This document shows positions 1 through 6,624 of a stretch of DNA of 9,584 nucleotides, in pieces (within the stretch, counting starts at the first letter, position 1; each line of letters opens with the position of its first letter). Made by a program: the position numbers and the translations under genes. Under the pieces are notes generated by a model. That model was not told the DNA's origin, ran no database searches, and saw only the letters and a list, made by a program, of their open reading frames with translations. This DNA comes from Candidatus Heimdallarchaeota archaeon (GTDB lineage: Archaea; Asgardarchaeota; Heimdallarchaeia; Heimdallarchaeales; Kariarchaeaceae). The DNA lies in assembly GCA_030668165.1 (NCBI GenBank), contig DAOUUM010000075.1, positions 1-9,584 on the forward strand, in the 5' to 3' direction.

Positions 1-1053
1 CTCAGTGGATGTGTGGTCAAGCAGATGGAGGATGAGGTTAATGTCGCTAATTATGCAGTTGGTGCAGGAATTGCCGGTGCAAGATCCGCATGTGCCACTT
101 CTGGTGGTGGATTTGCACTCATGACCGAGGCAATTGGTTTTGCCGCAATGGCTGAGGCTCCCACTGTATTCATTGAGGTAGCACGAGGTGGTCCATCCAC
201 TGGTCTACCCACAAAAACCGAACAGGGTGATCTGAACCAGTTAATGGGTGCATCACAGGGAGACTATCCCAGGGCTATAATTGCACAGACTGGTGTGGAG
301 GAAGGATTTTACCTGGGTCAGGAAGCTCTTGATATTGCAGACAAATATCAAATGCCAGTGATGATTGCATCTGATCTTTACATGGGAGAACACTTCGAGA
401 CTATCAAGCATCTTGATTATGATAAGTCCCCCATTGTGAGAGGAAAGATGGTACTCGAGGATGTTCCCGAGGATCAGCAACCATTCAAAAGGTATCAATT
501 AACTGATGATGGAGTTTCTCCACGAACCATTCCAGGTGTAAAGGGAGGAATCCACGATGCAAGTTCTGATGAGCATGATGAGTTCGGATTTCTTGTATCT
601 GATAGAAGAGCCGGATTTCCCGAGGCAATCGAGGTTAGAAACCAACAGATGCACAAACGTATGAAGAAGATGGATATGCTTCTCAAAGAATTACCCGCAC
701 CACAGGTAGAGGGTTACTCATCCGATGAGGCACAGATGCTTGTTGTTGGATGGGGAAGTTCATACTATCTGATCAAAGAGGTGAGAGAGAGATTTGATAA
801 GAATGGAGTCAAGATGGCTCACTTACATATCAAATATGTCATGCCCTTCCATGCCAAAGAGGTTGAAGCAATTCTCAAGGAATACGAAGCCAAGGGAGTT
901 AAAATTGTGATGGCTGAGGGTAATTATACCGGTCAGATGGCAAGAATAATCAGAGCTGAAACCGGATTTGAGATCAAGGAAAAATACCTGAGATTTGATG
1001 GTGAATACATACTACCTCGTGAACTCGAGGCAGGATTGAAGGAGATGCTATAA
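1..1053 (+). CDS. korA: 2-oxoacid:ferredoxin oxidoreductase, alpha subunit (5'-truncated by window edge)
   Basis: Alpha (pyrimidine/transketolase-like) subunit of a CoA-dependent 2-oxoacid:ferredoxin oxidoreductase, which converts a 2-oxoacid plus CoA to acyl-CoA, CO2 and reduced ferredoxin in the cytoplasm. The frame is open from base 1 (codons for L-S-G-C precede the GTG at 13), so the gene begins outside the window and the GTG is not the start. Visible family motifs are VKQMEDE at the left edge, ATSGGGFALM, RGGPSTGLPTKTEQGDL, and a loop ending SSDEHDEFGF that, to my knowledge, is typical of the fused gamma-alpha type of Sulfolobus and Aeropyrum. If it is that type (roughly 600 residues), over 200 N-terminal residues including the gamma domain and YPITP motif are missing. 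The stop codon directly abuts the korB start. The real substrate (2-oxoglutarate, pyruvate or broad) cannot be read from this part; the symbol is a family name. Confidence 0.9.
   Translation, partial: LSGCVVKQMEDEVNVANYAVGAGIAGARSACATSGGGFALMTEAIGFAAMAEAPTVFIEVARGGPSTGLPTKTEQGDLNQLMGASQGDYPRAIIAQTGVEEGFYLGQEALDIADKYQMPVMIASDLYMGEHFETIKHLDYDKSPIVRGKMVLEDVPEDQQPFKRYQLTDDGVSPRTIPGVKGGIHDASSDEHDEFGFLVSDRRAGFPEAIEVRNQQMHKRMKKMDMLLKELPAPQVEGYSSDEAQMLVVGWGSSYYLIKEVRERFDKNGVKMAHLHIKYVMPFHAKEVEAILKEYEAKGVKIVMAEGNYTGQMARIIRAETGFEIKEKYLRFDGEYILPRELEAGLKEML
1039..1044 (+). promoter_or_regulatory. Ribosome binding site of korB within korA
   Basis: AAGGAG lies 9 bases before the ATG at 1054. It supports that ATG as the start even though the korA stop codon abuts it. 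Confidence 0.7.
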
Positions 1054-1938
1054 ATGGCTGAAAGAATCGAACTTACTGTAAAAGATTGGAACTCTCCAAC
1101 TAAAGCAACATGGTGTCCAGGTTGTGGTGACCACGGAGTCTTATCCGCAACAAAAAGAGCTATAGTTGAGCTAGGTTGGAAACGTGAAGATACTGTTGTA
1201 GTTTCTGGTATTGGATGTTCATCCAATTTTCCACATTTCATCAATGCTTATGGAGTGCATTCACTCCATGGACGTGCCAATCCAGTTGCCCAGGGTATCA
1301 AGATGACCAATCCTGATCTCAATGTAATTGTTTCAGGAGGAGATGGTGATGGTCTTGCCATTGGAACAGGTGGATTTATCCACGCAGCACGACGTAATAT
1401 GAATTTGACCTACATAGTAATGGACAATCAGGTATATGGACTTACAGTCAATCAGACCAGTCCCACCTCATCACTTGGTAGATTAACCACATCCACTCCA
1501 TTTGGTAATATTGAACCCCCAATGAATCCTATCGCTTTGGCAATAACTGCAGGTGCAACTTTCGTTGCCAGAACATATTCTGGTGATAGCAAGCATGCTC
1601 GTAAAGTGATGAAACAGGCACTTGATCATGATGGATTTGCATTTGTAGATGCACTTAGTCCATGTGTGACATTCAATCGTTTCAATACCAATGATTGGTT
1701 CAAGGAGAGAGTATACCGACTTGAGGACACTGATTTCACACCTGAAAACTATCTGAAATCATACGAGCAATCTCTTGAATTTGGAGATAAGATTCCAATC
1801 GGAGTATTCTACAAAACTGATCAGCCAACCTATGAATCACAGGATTATACAATTAAGAAATTTGGTAGTCCAGTGAAACGTGGTGCACAGAGAGTAACCC
1901 AAGAAGCATTAGACGCAATTTTTGAAGAAGTAAAATGA
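1054..1938 (+). CDS. korB: 2-oxoacid:ferredoxin oxidoreductase, beta subunit
   Basis: Thiamine-diphosphate-binding catalytic subunit of the same enzyme as korA, 294 residues, close to the usual length of about 300. It starts with ATG immediately after the korA TAA, with an AAGGAG ribosome binding site at 1039-1044 inside korA. The [4Fe-4S] cysteines are visible as WCPGCGDHG (C21, C24), GIGCSS (C55) and LSPC (C204). The TPP/Mg motif is GGDGDG near 95-100, followed by DNQVYG with N125. There is no separate delta (ferredoxin) subunit in this unit, which fits the two-subunit type in which the beta subunit carries the only iron-sulfur cluster. Co-translation with korA is likely from the zero-gap junction. 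It converges with the histidine kinase gene downstream. I am sure of the family; the substrate remains undetermined. Confidence 0.95.
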   Translation: MAERIELTVKDWNSPTKATWCPGCGDHGVLSATKRAIVELGWKREDTVVVSGIGCSSNFPHFINAYGVHSLHGRANPVAQGIKMTNPDLNVIVSGGDGDGLAIGTGGFIHAARRNMNLTYIVMDNQVYGLTVNQTSPTSSLGRLTTSTPFGNIEPPMNPIALAITAGATFVARTYSGDSKHARKVMKQALDHDGFAFVDALSPCVTFNRFNTNDWFKERVYRLEDTDFTPENYLKSYEQSLEFGDKIPIGVFYKTDQPTYESQDYTIKKFGSPVKRGAQRVTQEALDAIFEEVK

Positions 1939-1945
1939 AATAATT

Positions 1946-1970
1946 ACATCATTTTGATACACATCATTTT
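1946..1970 (+). terminator. Possible U-tract terminator of korAB, two tandem T-runs
   Basis: The 10-mer ACATCATTTT occurs twice (1946-1955 and 1961-1970) just after the korB stop. Two short T-runs in the intergenic gap between convergent genes fit archaeal intrinsic termination, which relies on U-tracts and not on strong hairpins. The runs are only four T long, so the call is tentative. Confidence 0.3.
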
Positions 1971-1981
1971 ACTACCCTTTA

Positions 1982-1991
1982 TTAAAAAACA
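1982..1991 (-). terminator. Possible U-tract terminator of the histidine kinase gene
   Basis: Read on the minus strand, a run of six T (bases 1984-1989) follows the kinase stop codon by about 30 bases. It is a plausible archaeal poly-U stop, with no clear hairpin. Confidence 0.35.
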
Positions 1992-2019
1992 ATTAGGATA
2001 AATCAGATCAGGATATAAC

Positions 2020-3216
2020 TCATTCAGAAATATAAGGAATTGTAATAAGAAATTCTGTTTTTTCATCAGGCGTTGATTCAACACTAATTGTTCCATTAAA
2101 TGAGTTCTCAATGATTTCCTTTGATATAACCAGACCTATGCCTGTACCGTGCTTTTTAGTGGTGAAAAATGGTTCAAAGATATTATCCAGTTCATCTACT
2201 TTGATTCCCTTGCCATTGTCGATAACTCTTATGCATACACTGTTTTCTTTTACTTTAGCCTCAAGTATTAATTTTCCGGTATCTCCCATGGAATCTAGAC
2301 TGTTGCTCAGTAGGTTCATGAGTACCTGTAGTAGCTGTGATTCAATTCCTGTTATCTCTACATCCTCTATATCAACTTGAAATTCTACATTCTCACTAAT
2401 AATGGGCTTCAAAAATCGCTTAATCTCTTCAAATACTGTATTTAATGAGAATTGATTTATTTCCTCCTCTGCTGGGGATCGCATCTGTCTCAAAAGGAAG
2501 GTACTTTTGCCCATAATATCTTTTATAGTGCATAAATCATCGTATATATCAGAATTTTGATCCACCTTGGCAAATAGGAAAGATACATGATTCGCTACTA
2601 TAAATTGATAATTGGCAAGATCATGCATAACACCTGTACTGATCTTGTTTATCATTTCCATTTTATTTGATCTGATTACCTGTTGATTCTTCTTTTCCAG
2701 CTGGTCCATATTATGCTGCTGTATATTTGATTGCAATCTTTTTTGAATAATAAAAATTGATAGTATGCCAATTAATAGAATTACCTGGGTCATGTATCCA
2801 TCATAACTTCCCCGATCTCTTACCAAACTCAGAACATATATCGCACTAACTAGACTTAAAACAGCATTCTCTTTATTGCTGAGCATCATAAATGATAAGC
2901 TCATTGGAATCATAAATAAGAAGCCATAAAATTGTTCAGGGGATAGGTATATCACAAGGATAATAAATGAATAGATCGAGAGAAGGCTAACATATTTCAA
3001 TAATCTGAAATATTTGAATCTCATCATTATGTAAACAACAACAAAGACTACTGTGAATATACTGTATTCAAATGTTGTGAGGAGAGGTTCTCTGGATGGA
3101 TCACTCACTGCTCTTAGAATACGATTCACCACAAAAAAGATTGCTGTTAACAGATTTATCGCAGTAAGTGCTCTTCTTCTTGATTCAGATGGATAGGATA
3201 GATTCTTATCACCCAA
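2020..3216 (-). CDS. Membrane-bound sensor histidine kinase (orphan)
   Basis: Predicted 398-residue sensor kinase that autophosphorylates on histidine and passes the phosphate to a response regulator. Six hydrophobic segments lie at about 16-36, 47-65, 70-91, 95-112, 115-132 and 141-158, followed by a charged, probably coiled-coil linker to about 190. The dimerisation/phosphoacceptor helix has VMHDLANY with H198; the asparagine four residues later (N202) is where many HisKA kinases carry the residue needed for phosphatase activity. The ATPase domain is complete: N box near N301/N305, G1 as DNGKG at 333-337, F box FEPFF at 347-351 and G2 GTGIG at 357-361. No PAS, HAMP or receiver domain is visible. 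The first codon is TTG at 3216: an upstream in-frame TGA precedes it with no ATG or GTG between, and the next in-frame ATG falls after the first membrane segment. No response regulator is in the window, so the signal and target are unknown. Confidence 0.88.
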   Translation of the reverse strand: MGDKNLSYPSESRRRALTAINLLTAIFFVVNRILRAVSDPSREPLLTTFEYSIFTVVFVVVYIMMRFKYFRLLKYVSLLSIYSFIILVIYLSPEQFYGFLFMIPMSLSFMMLSNKENAVLSLVSAIYVLSLVRDRGSYDGYMTQVILLIGILSIFIIQKRLQSNIQQHNMDQLEKKNQQVIRSNKMEMINKISTGVMHDLANYQFIVANHVSFLFAKVDQNSDIYDDLCTIKDIMGKSTFLLRQMRSPAEEEINQFSLNTVFEEIKRFLKPIISENVEFQVDIEDVEITGIESQLLQVLMNLLSNSLDSMGDTGKLILEAKVKENSVCIRVIDNGKGIKVDELDNIFEPFFTTKKHGTGIGLVISKEIIENSFNGTISVESTPDEKTEFLITIPYISE

Positions 3217-3240
3217 TAGAAATGAAGAAAATTCCTTGAG

Positions 3241-3258
3241 ACTTATAATTTTTAATCA
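3241..3258 (-). promoter_or_regulatory. Candidate TATA/BRE promoter of the histidine kinase gene
   Basis: On the minus strand the sequence GATTAAAAATTATAAG lies about 30 bases before the TTG start, where a purine/A-rich BRE followed by a TATA box would give a very short or absent leader. A second TATA-like stretch, AAATTATATATGG around 3317-3330, is also possible and would give a leader of about 80 bases. The weak ribosome site (AAGGAA, far from the start) makes the nearer box more attractive. Confidence 0.4.
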
Positions 3259-3293
3259 CTAATCCTGTTCGCAAATTGTTAAAATGTTAATTA

Positions 3294-3397
3294 TTCAAAA
3301 ATTTGTACAGTTACTCCATATATAATTTAATGATAAAAAAAGTTTTATTTTTTTAATTCAAAAAGGTTCGAAAGAGTTCAAAAATTTGACTGTACAA
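3294..3397. repeat. Paired 12-bp direct repeat joined to a 9-bp inverted repeat
   Basis: TTCAAAAATTTG at 3294-3305 is repeated exactly at 3377-3388. The bases that follow each copy form an exact inverted pair, TTGTACAGT (3303-3311) and ACTGTACAA (3389-3397), about 80 bp apart and enclosing the poly-A/poly-T tract. The matches are exact. A role as operator sites for the kinase promoter is inference. Confidence 0.5.
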
Positions 3398-3461
3398 TCT
3401 CTGATTGTCTAAATTAACCTCATGATTTAATAAATGTAATCAATATAAATATTCAATAATC

Positions 3462-3477
3462 AAAAGAATTCAAAAAA
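3462..3477 (-). terminator. U-tract terminator of the por operon
   Basis: On the minus strand the porB TAA is followed at once by six T (3477-3472) and then four more T at 3465-3462. This is a usual archaeal 3' end. A stronger seven-T run sits further on, at 3341-3335. Confidence 0.45.
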
Positions 3478-4458
3478 TTAAAAACCAGCTTTCTTTTTCA
3501 ATCGTTCCCATTTCTCATCAATGGTTTTTTGGATTTCCACCAATTTGTCAGCCCACTGTGGTTCGAACAGATGTTTGAACCTACCCTGAGTCTTGAAATA
3601 ATCGGTTACAGGTAGTTTCTCAGATTGTCCTTTTGCAATCTTCAATGATTCTCCGGTCAATTTCCAATTATCCAGATAAGTGGAATACAGGGGGAAGAAA
3701 CAGGTCTGAACTGCTAATTTGGTGATCTCAAGTGATTCTCCGGGTGCATGTTTATGACCCAGATTACATGGTGAATCTATCAGAATAAATGCTGGCCCCT
3801 CATATTTCAACGCTTCCTGGGTTTTTGTCATCAGATCTCTGTAGTAGAAGGGACTGGCTGTGAAAACGGGAATGTCATGTGCTGCCATTATCTCTGCCAA
3901 TGGTTTTGCCCATTTGATCTTTCCAGGGATTTTCGTACCTGCAGGACTGGTGGTCGTGGCTGCACTCATGGGTGTTCCACCTGATCTCTGGATTCCAGTG
4001 TTCATGTACGCACCATTATTATAACATACATAAACGAAATCGTGACCACGTTCCACTGCACCAGATAAGGATTGTAAACCGATATCATAGGTTCCACCAT
4101 CTCCACCGAAAACGATCATTTTGGGTTGCTCACCATCATAGATCCCCTTTCTCTTCATAGCTTCAAAAGCAGCAATTGTTCCTGAAGCAGTGGCTGAGGC
4201 ATTCTCAAATGCATTGTGCATGAAGGGAACCTTCCAGGCAGTGAAGGGATATATTGTAGTGGCAACTTCTAAACATCCCGTAGCATTGGTTATCATAAAT
4301 GGTTGATCCATTGCCTTGGCTGCCAGGGTTACCTGTCTGGCCATGGTTCCTGCACCACAACCGGCACAGAGTCGATGACCACCAGTCAGTATATTATCTA
4401 TCTTGACAATCTCTTTCAGTGGTTTGTTTAATTTTCCAATCATTGGTAATTCTGTCAT
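3478..4458 (-). CDS. porB: Pyruvate:ferredoxin oxidoreductase, beta subunit
   Basis: TPP-binding catalytic subunit of the four-subunit pyruvate synthase/oxidoreductase, which makes acetyl-CoA, CO2 and reduced ferredoxin from pyruvate, or the reverse. I start it at the ATG at 4458 (326 residues, near the usual 310-330) because GGAG stands 9 bases before it and it lies 5 bases after the porA stop; the longer frame from 4485 would overlap porA by 22 bases and lacks such a site. Cluster-binding cysteines are in RLCAGCGAG (C31, C34), ATGCLE (C62) and DSPC (C231). The TPP/Mg motif is FGGDGGTYDIG at about 117-127 with NNGAYMNTGIQR (N147) downstream, and the familiar QGRFKHLF stretch lies near the C-terminus. 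It is last in the order porC-porD-porA-porB. The subunit set supports pyruvate over the related 2-ketoisovalerate enzyme, but this is not certain. Confidence 0.92.
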   Translation of the reverse strand: MTELPMIGKLNKPLKEIVKIDNILTGGHRLCAGCGAGTMARQVTLAAKAMDQPFMITNATGCLEVATTIYPFTAWKVPFMHNAFENASATASGTIAAFEAMKRKGIYDGEQPKMIVFGGDGGTYDIGLQSLSGAVERGHDFVYVCYNNGAYMNTGIQRSGGTPMSAATTTSPAGTKIPGKIKWAKPLAEIMAAHDIPVFTASPFYYRDLMTKTQEALKYEGPAFILIDSPCNLGHKHAPGESLEITKLAVQTCFFPLYSTYLDNWKLTGESLKIAKGQSEKLPVTDYFKTQGRFKHLFEPQWADKLVEIQKTIDEKWERLKKKAGF

Positions 4459-4463
4459 ATCAA

Positions 4464-5651
4464 TCAACTCCTGTACCCTACCCATTCCTGGGTGTGTGTT
4501 TTACCATCTGCATGGTACTGTTTGACCTGGTCATAAATCTGCTCTTTCTCTTCATGCATGAGTACACGTCCACCGAGTCCATTGATAAATCCATGAAGAG
4601 ATGGTGCACCCTGCTTCATATAGAGTGCAGATGCCAGATCATTTTGTACTATAGTACCAGGTGATCCGAAGGTTGCGGATCTATCAAGAATAGCAACAGC
4701 TTTTTTACCCTTCAGGGCCTCGTAAATATCATTTCCGGGGAAAGGTCGGAACATCCTGATTTTGAGTGCACCTACTTTCTCTCCCTTTGCTCGCAGTAGA
4801 TCAACCACTGCCTTGGCGTTACCAGCGGTGGCTCCATATGTAACAAATGCATATTCAGCATCATCAAGATGGTATTCCTCAAGTATCTCATATTTTCTAC
4901 CAGAAATCTCGGAATACTCAGCCATTACCTCTTTGGTCACGTGATATGCTCTCTCCATGGCCTCTTCCTGCTGTCTTTTGATCTCCATGTAATAATCCTG
5001 GAGAACAAGTGATCCAAAGGTCTTGGCCTCTGAAGGATCAAGCACATGGGATATCTCCCTCTTGGGGGGTAGGAAATTTCTGATTGCCTCATCTGGCAGA
5101 GTATCCACTCTCTCCAGTGCATGGGTTACAATGAATCCCTCAATACCATACATTACAGGTAACATCACATCAGGATGTTCTCCTATTTTGAATGCCATGA
5201 TAGTCTCATCATATGCTTCCTGAGCTGTCTCACCAAAGAGTGAAATCCATGATGCATCTCTGGTCACCAGTTGATCTGTACACTCGGCATGAATATTGAT
5301 GGGTGCAGACAAAGCTCGATTGGCAACTGCAAGAACTATGGGTAATCTGAGACCTGAAGCAACGTAAAGTATCTCGTTCATGAGTGCCAGACCAGCAGAT
5401 GCGGTGGCTGTGAAAACTCTTGCTCCGGTTGCAGATGCTCCGACACTGGCAGACATGGCTGAGTGCTCGGATTCAACAGGAACAAATGCAGTATCTACCA
5501 GACCATCATTTACATAGTCTGAGAATCTCTCAACAATGATTGTTTGTGGAGTGATGGGATATGCTGGTACAACATCAGGATTCACCTGTTTAGCTGCCCA
5601 GGCAACGGCCTCATCACCGGTCATTCCCATAATAATAGCTTCGTAAATCAT
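4464..5651 (-). CDS. porA: Pyruvate:ferredoxin oxidoreductase, alpha subunit
   Basis: Alpha subunit, 395 residues, the usual length for the stand-alone archaeal form. It forms the other half of the TPP site with PorB. Motifs in order: TGDEAVAWAA near 11-20, AYPITPQT at 30-37 (substrate/pyrimidine-domain signature), the catalytic-type glutamate in VPVESEHSAM around 58-66, TATASAGLALMNE, then the C-terminal transketolase-like half with FVTYGATAGNAKAVVDLLR and LGGR near the end. Its ATG shares four bases (ATGA) with the porD stop, and a GGAG site lies just upstream inside porD, so translational coupling is likely. Two further in-frame ATGs at codons 8 and 10 are closer to where many PorA proteins begin, but the overlap and ribosome site favour the first. 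Confidence 0.94.
   Translation of the reverse strand: MIYEAIIMGMTGDEAVAWAAKQVNPDVVPAYPITPQTIIVERFSDYVNDGLVDTAFVPVESEHSAMSASVGASATGARVFTATASAGLALMNEILYVASGLRLPIVLAVANRALSAPINIHAECTDQLVTRDASWISLFGETAQEAYDETIMAFKIGEHPDVMLPVMYGIEGFIVTHALERVDTLPDEAIRNFLPPKREISHVLDPSEAKTFGSLVLQDYYMEIKRQQEEAMERAYHVTKEVMAEYSEISGRKYEILEEYHLDDAEYAFVTYGATAGNAKAVVDLLRAKGEKVGALKIRMFRPFPGNDIYEALKGKKAVAILDRSATFGSPGTIVQNDLASALYMKQGAPSLHGFINGLGGRVLMHEEKEQIYDQVKQYHADGKTHTQEWVGYRS
4468..4471 (-). promoter_or_regulatory. Ribosome binding site that decides the porB start
   Basis: GGAG on the minus strand, within the last codons of porA, is 9 bases from the ATG at 4458 and lies downstream of the alternative ATG at 4485. It therefore favours the shorter PorB. 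Confidence 0.65.
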
Positions 5652-5992
5652 TCCTTCATCTCCTTCATCAAAATAGCATCAAACTTACAATGCTTGGCAC
5701 ACAGGGAACATCCCTTGCAATAGTCAAAATCTGCCACAGCCTTTCTCTTACCCTCGATCTCAACGATCTCAATGGCCGAGTCAGGACAATAATAGAAACA
5801 ATCCATACAACCAGTACAGGTTGTGTGATCGATTATGGGTTTGAGAGCCGACCAATCACCTGTTTTGAATCCAAAACTGCTATGATATGGAACGGTTCCA
5901 CCAATGGGTAGTTTTGCTGTTCCCCACTTTTCAGAGACCCACTCTTTAAACTCCTCAGGAATTATTTTTTCTTTCATACCTTCATTTGTCAT
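5648..5992 (-). CDS. porD: Pyruvate:ferredoxin oxidoreductase, delta (ferredoxin-like) subunit
   Basis: Small 2[4Fe-4S] electron-transfer subunit, 114 residues, which carries electrons from the PorB cluster to free ferredoxin. The two cluster motifs are C59-x2-C62-x2-C65-x3-C69 followed by proline (YYCPDSA) and C92-x2-C95-x2-C98-x3-C102. In the second motif the usual proline after the last cysteine is lysine (CKF), a mild departure. About 58 residues precede the clusters and include the GFKTGDWS stretch seen in PorD proteins. The ATG at 5992 abuts the porC TAA and is preceded by GAGGTG, six bases away. The gene overlaps porA by ATGA. An in-frame ATG at codon 6 is a weaker alternative start. 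Confidence 0.93.
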   Translation of the reverse strand: MTNEGMKEKIIPEEFKEWVSEKWGTAKLPIGGTVPYHSSFGFKTGDWSALKPIIDHTTCTGCMDCFYYCPDSAIEIVEIEGKRKAVADFDYCKGCSLCAKHCKFDAILMKEMKE

Positions 5993-6559
5993 TTATTGCA
6001 CCTCATCGTAAGCTTTTTGCATAGCTCGGGCATTTTGATCCCCAGCAGAGGCCTTACCTATCTTGGTGAAATACTGTCTTGTCACCTCAATAAGGTTCTC
6101 CAATTTTACCAGCGGTTCCACTTTCAGCAGAGCACCTAGCATAACCATGTTTGGGATATTTTTACCAATTTCAGCAATAGCGATTTTTGTTGCATCAACT
6201 TTGTGTATTTTTGCATCCACCCCTTTGAAATAGGATTTCAGTTTATCCATCTCACCTGCGTAATTGCAGATAATTGTTCCTCCAGATTTCAATCCGGAAG
6301 CCACATCAACCTTACCCAGAAGTGATGGATCAATCACACAAACCACATCAGGAAAGTATACCTCTGTTTTCTCAAAAAATTTCTCTTTACTAATTCTAGT
6401 AAATGCAGTTACTGGAGCTCCTGCTCTCTCAGGACCAAAATTTGGAAATGCATGCACGTATTGATTCTCAATTATTGCAGCTTCACCTAGTAGTCTTGAG
6501 GAAGTAACAGCTCCCTGGCCTCCACGGCCATTGATTCTTACATCTTTAATTTCAACCAT
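5993..6559 (-). CDS. porC: Pyruvate:ferredoxin oxidoreductase, gamma subunit
   Basis: Gamma subunit, 188 residues, first gene of the operon and typical in length. The glycine-rich signature GRGGQGAVTSS lies at 11-21, followed by NFGPERAGAPV at about 40-50, both diagnostic of the gamma domain that is thought to contact CoA. The ATG at 6559 is preceded by AGGTGA about 11 bases upstream. A nearer upstream ATG at 6567 is out of frame. The promoter candidate sits 45-60 bases before the start, and an inverted repeat covers the ribosome site, so this gene is where control of the whole operon would act. Confidence 0.94.
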   Translation of the reverse strand: MVEIKDVRINGRGGQGAVTSSRLLGEAAIIENQYVHAFPNFGPERAGAPVTAFTRISKEKFFEKTEVYFPDVVCVIDPSLLGKVDVASGLKSGGTIICNYAGEMDKLKSYFKGVDAKIHKVDATKIAIAEIGKNIPNMVMLGALLKVEPLVKLENLIEVTRQYFTKIGKASAGDQNARAMQKAYDEVQ

Positions 6560-6571
6560 TTTTTCATTTTC

Positions 6572-6584
6572 ACCTATAATAGGT
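6572..6584. promoter_or_regulatory. Palindrome ACCTATAATAGGT over the porC ribosome binding site
   Basis: Six-base arms around one central base. On the minus strand the second arm supplies the AGGT of the porC ribosome site. It also lies at the predicted transcription start, so it could be an operator or a small hairpin that hides the ribosome site. The palindrome is directly visible; the role is inferred. Confidence 0.4.
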
Positions 6585-6603
6585 ATTCAATCCTCGGATT
6601 GAT

Positions 6604-6619
6604 AGTTATATATTATTCC
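6604..6619 (-). promoter_or_regulatory. Candidate TATA box of the por operon
   Basis: On the minus strand the sequence AATAATATATAAC lies about 50 bases upstream of porC, predicting transcription start near 6585 and a leader of about 25 bases. It stands out as a pure A/T block between two GC-rich hexamers, CCTCGG (6592-6597) and CCGAGG (6619-6624), which are exact reverse complements. Confidence 0.5.
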
Positions 6620-6624
6620 CGAGG

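Larger units (their letters stand above)
3217..3477. other. AT-rich intergenic region between porB and the histidine kinase gene
   Basis: No reading frame of note. It holds a 12-bp direct repeat TTCAAAAATTTG (3294-3305 and 3377-3388), a 9-bp inverted repeat TTGTACAGT / ACTGTACAA (3303-3311 and 3389-3397), a near-symmetric A7-GTTTTA-T7 tract (3335-3354) that could stop transcription on either strand, and the kinase promoter candidates near the kinase start. The gap and T-tracts argue that the kinase is not simply the last gene of the por operon. Confidence 0.6.

Noticed and set aside
13..1053. GTG at 13 as the korA start
   Set aside because: The frame is open to base 1 and the protein is already inside a conserved region (VKQMEDE) there, so the gene enters from outside the window.
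253..1244. Minus-strand open frames opposite korA and korB
   Set aside because: They lie within strongly conserved oxidoreductase genes, have no recognisable motifs and overlap each other; they are shadows.
2111..2380. 89-codon plus-strand frame inside the histidine kinase gene
   Set aside because: It is the antisense of the conserved ATPase domain, and its serine/leucine-rich product shows no motif.
3217..3477. Small non-coding RNA gene in the gap before the kinase gene
   Set aside because: The region is too AT-rich to show a stable fold by eye and has no box C/D or tRNA-like pattern.
3972..5223. Several plus- and minus-strand frames within porA and porB
   Set aside because: All are in the wrong frame or strand of genes whose motifs are intact over their full length.
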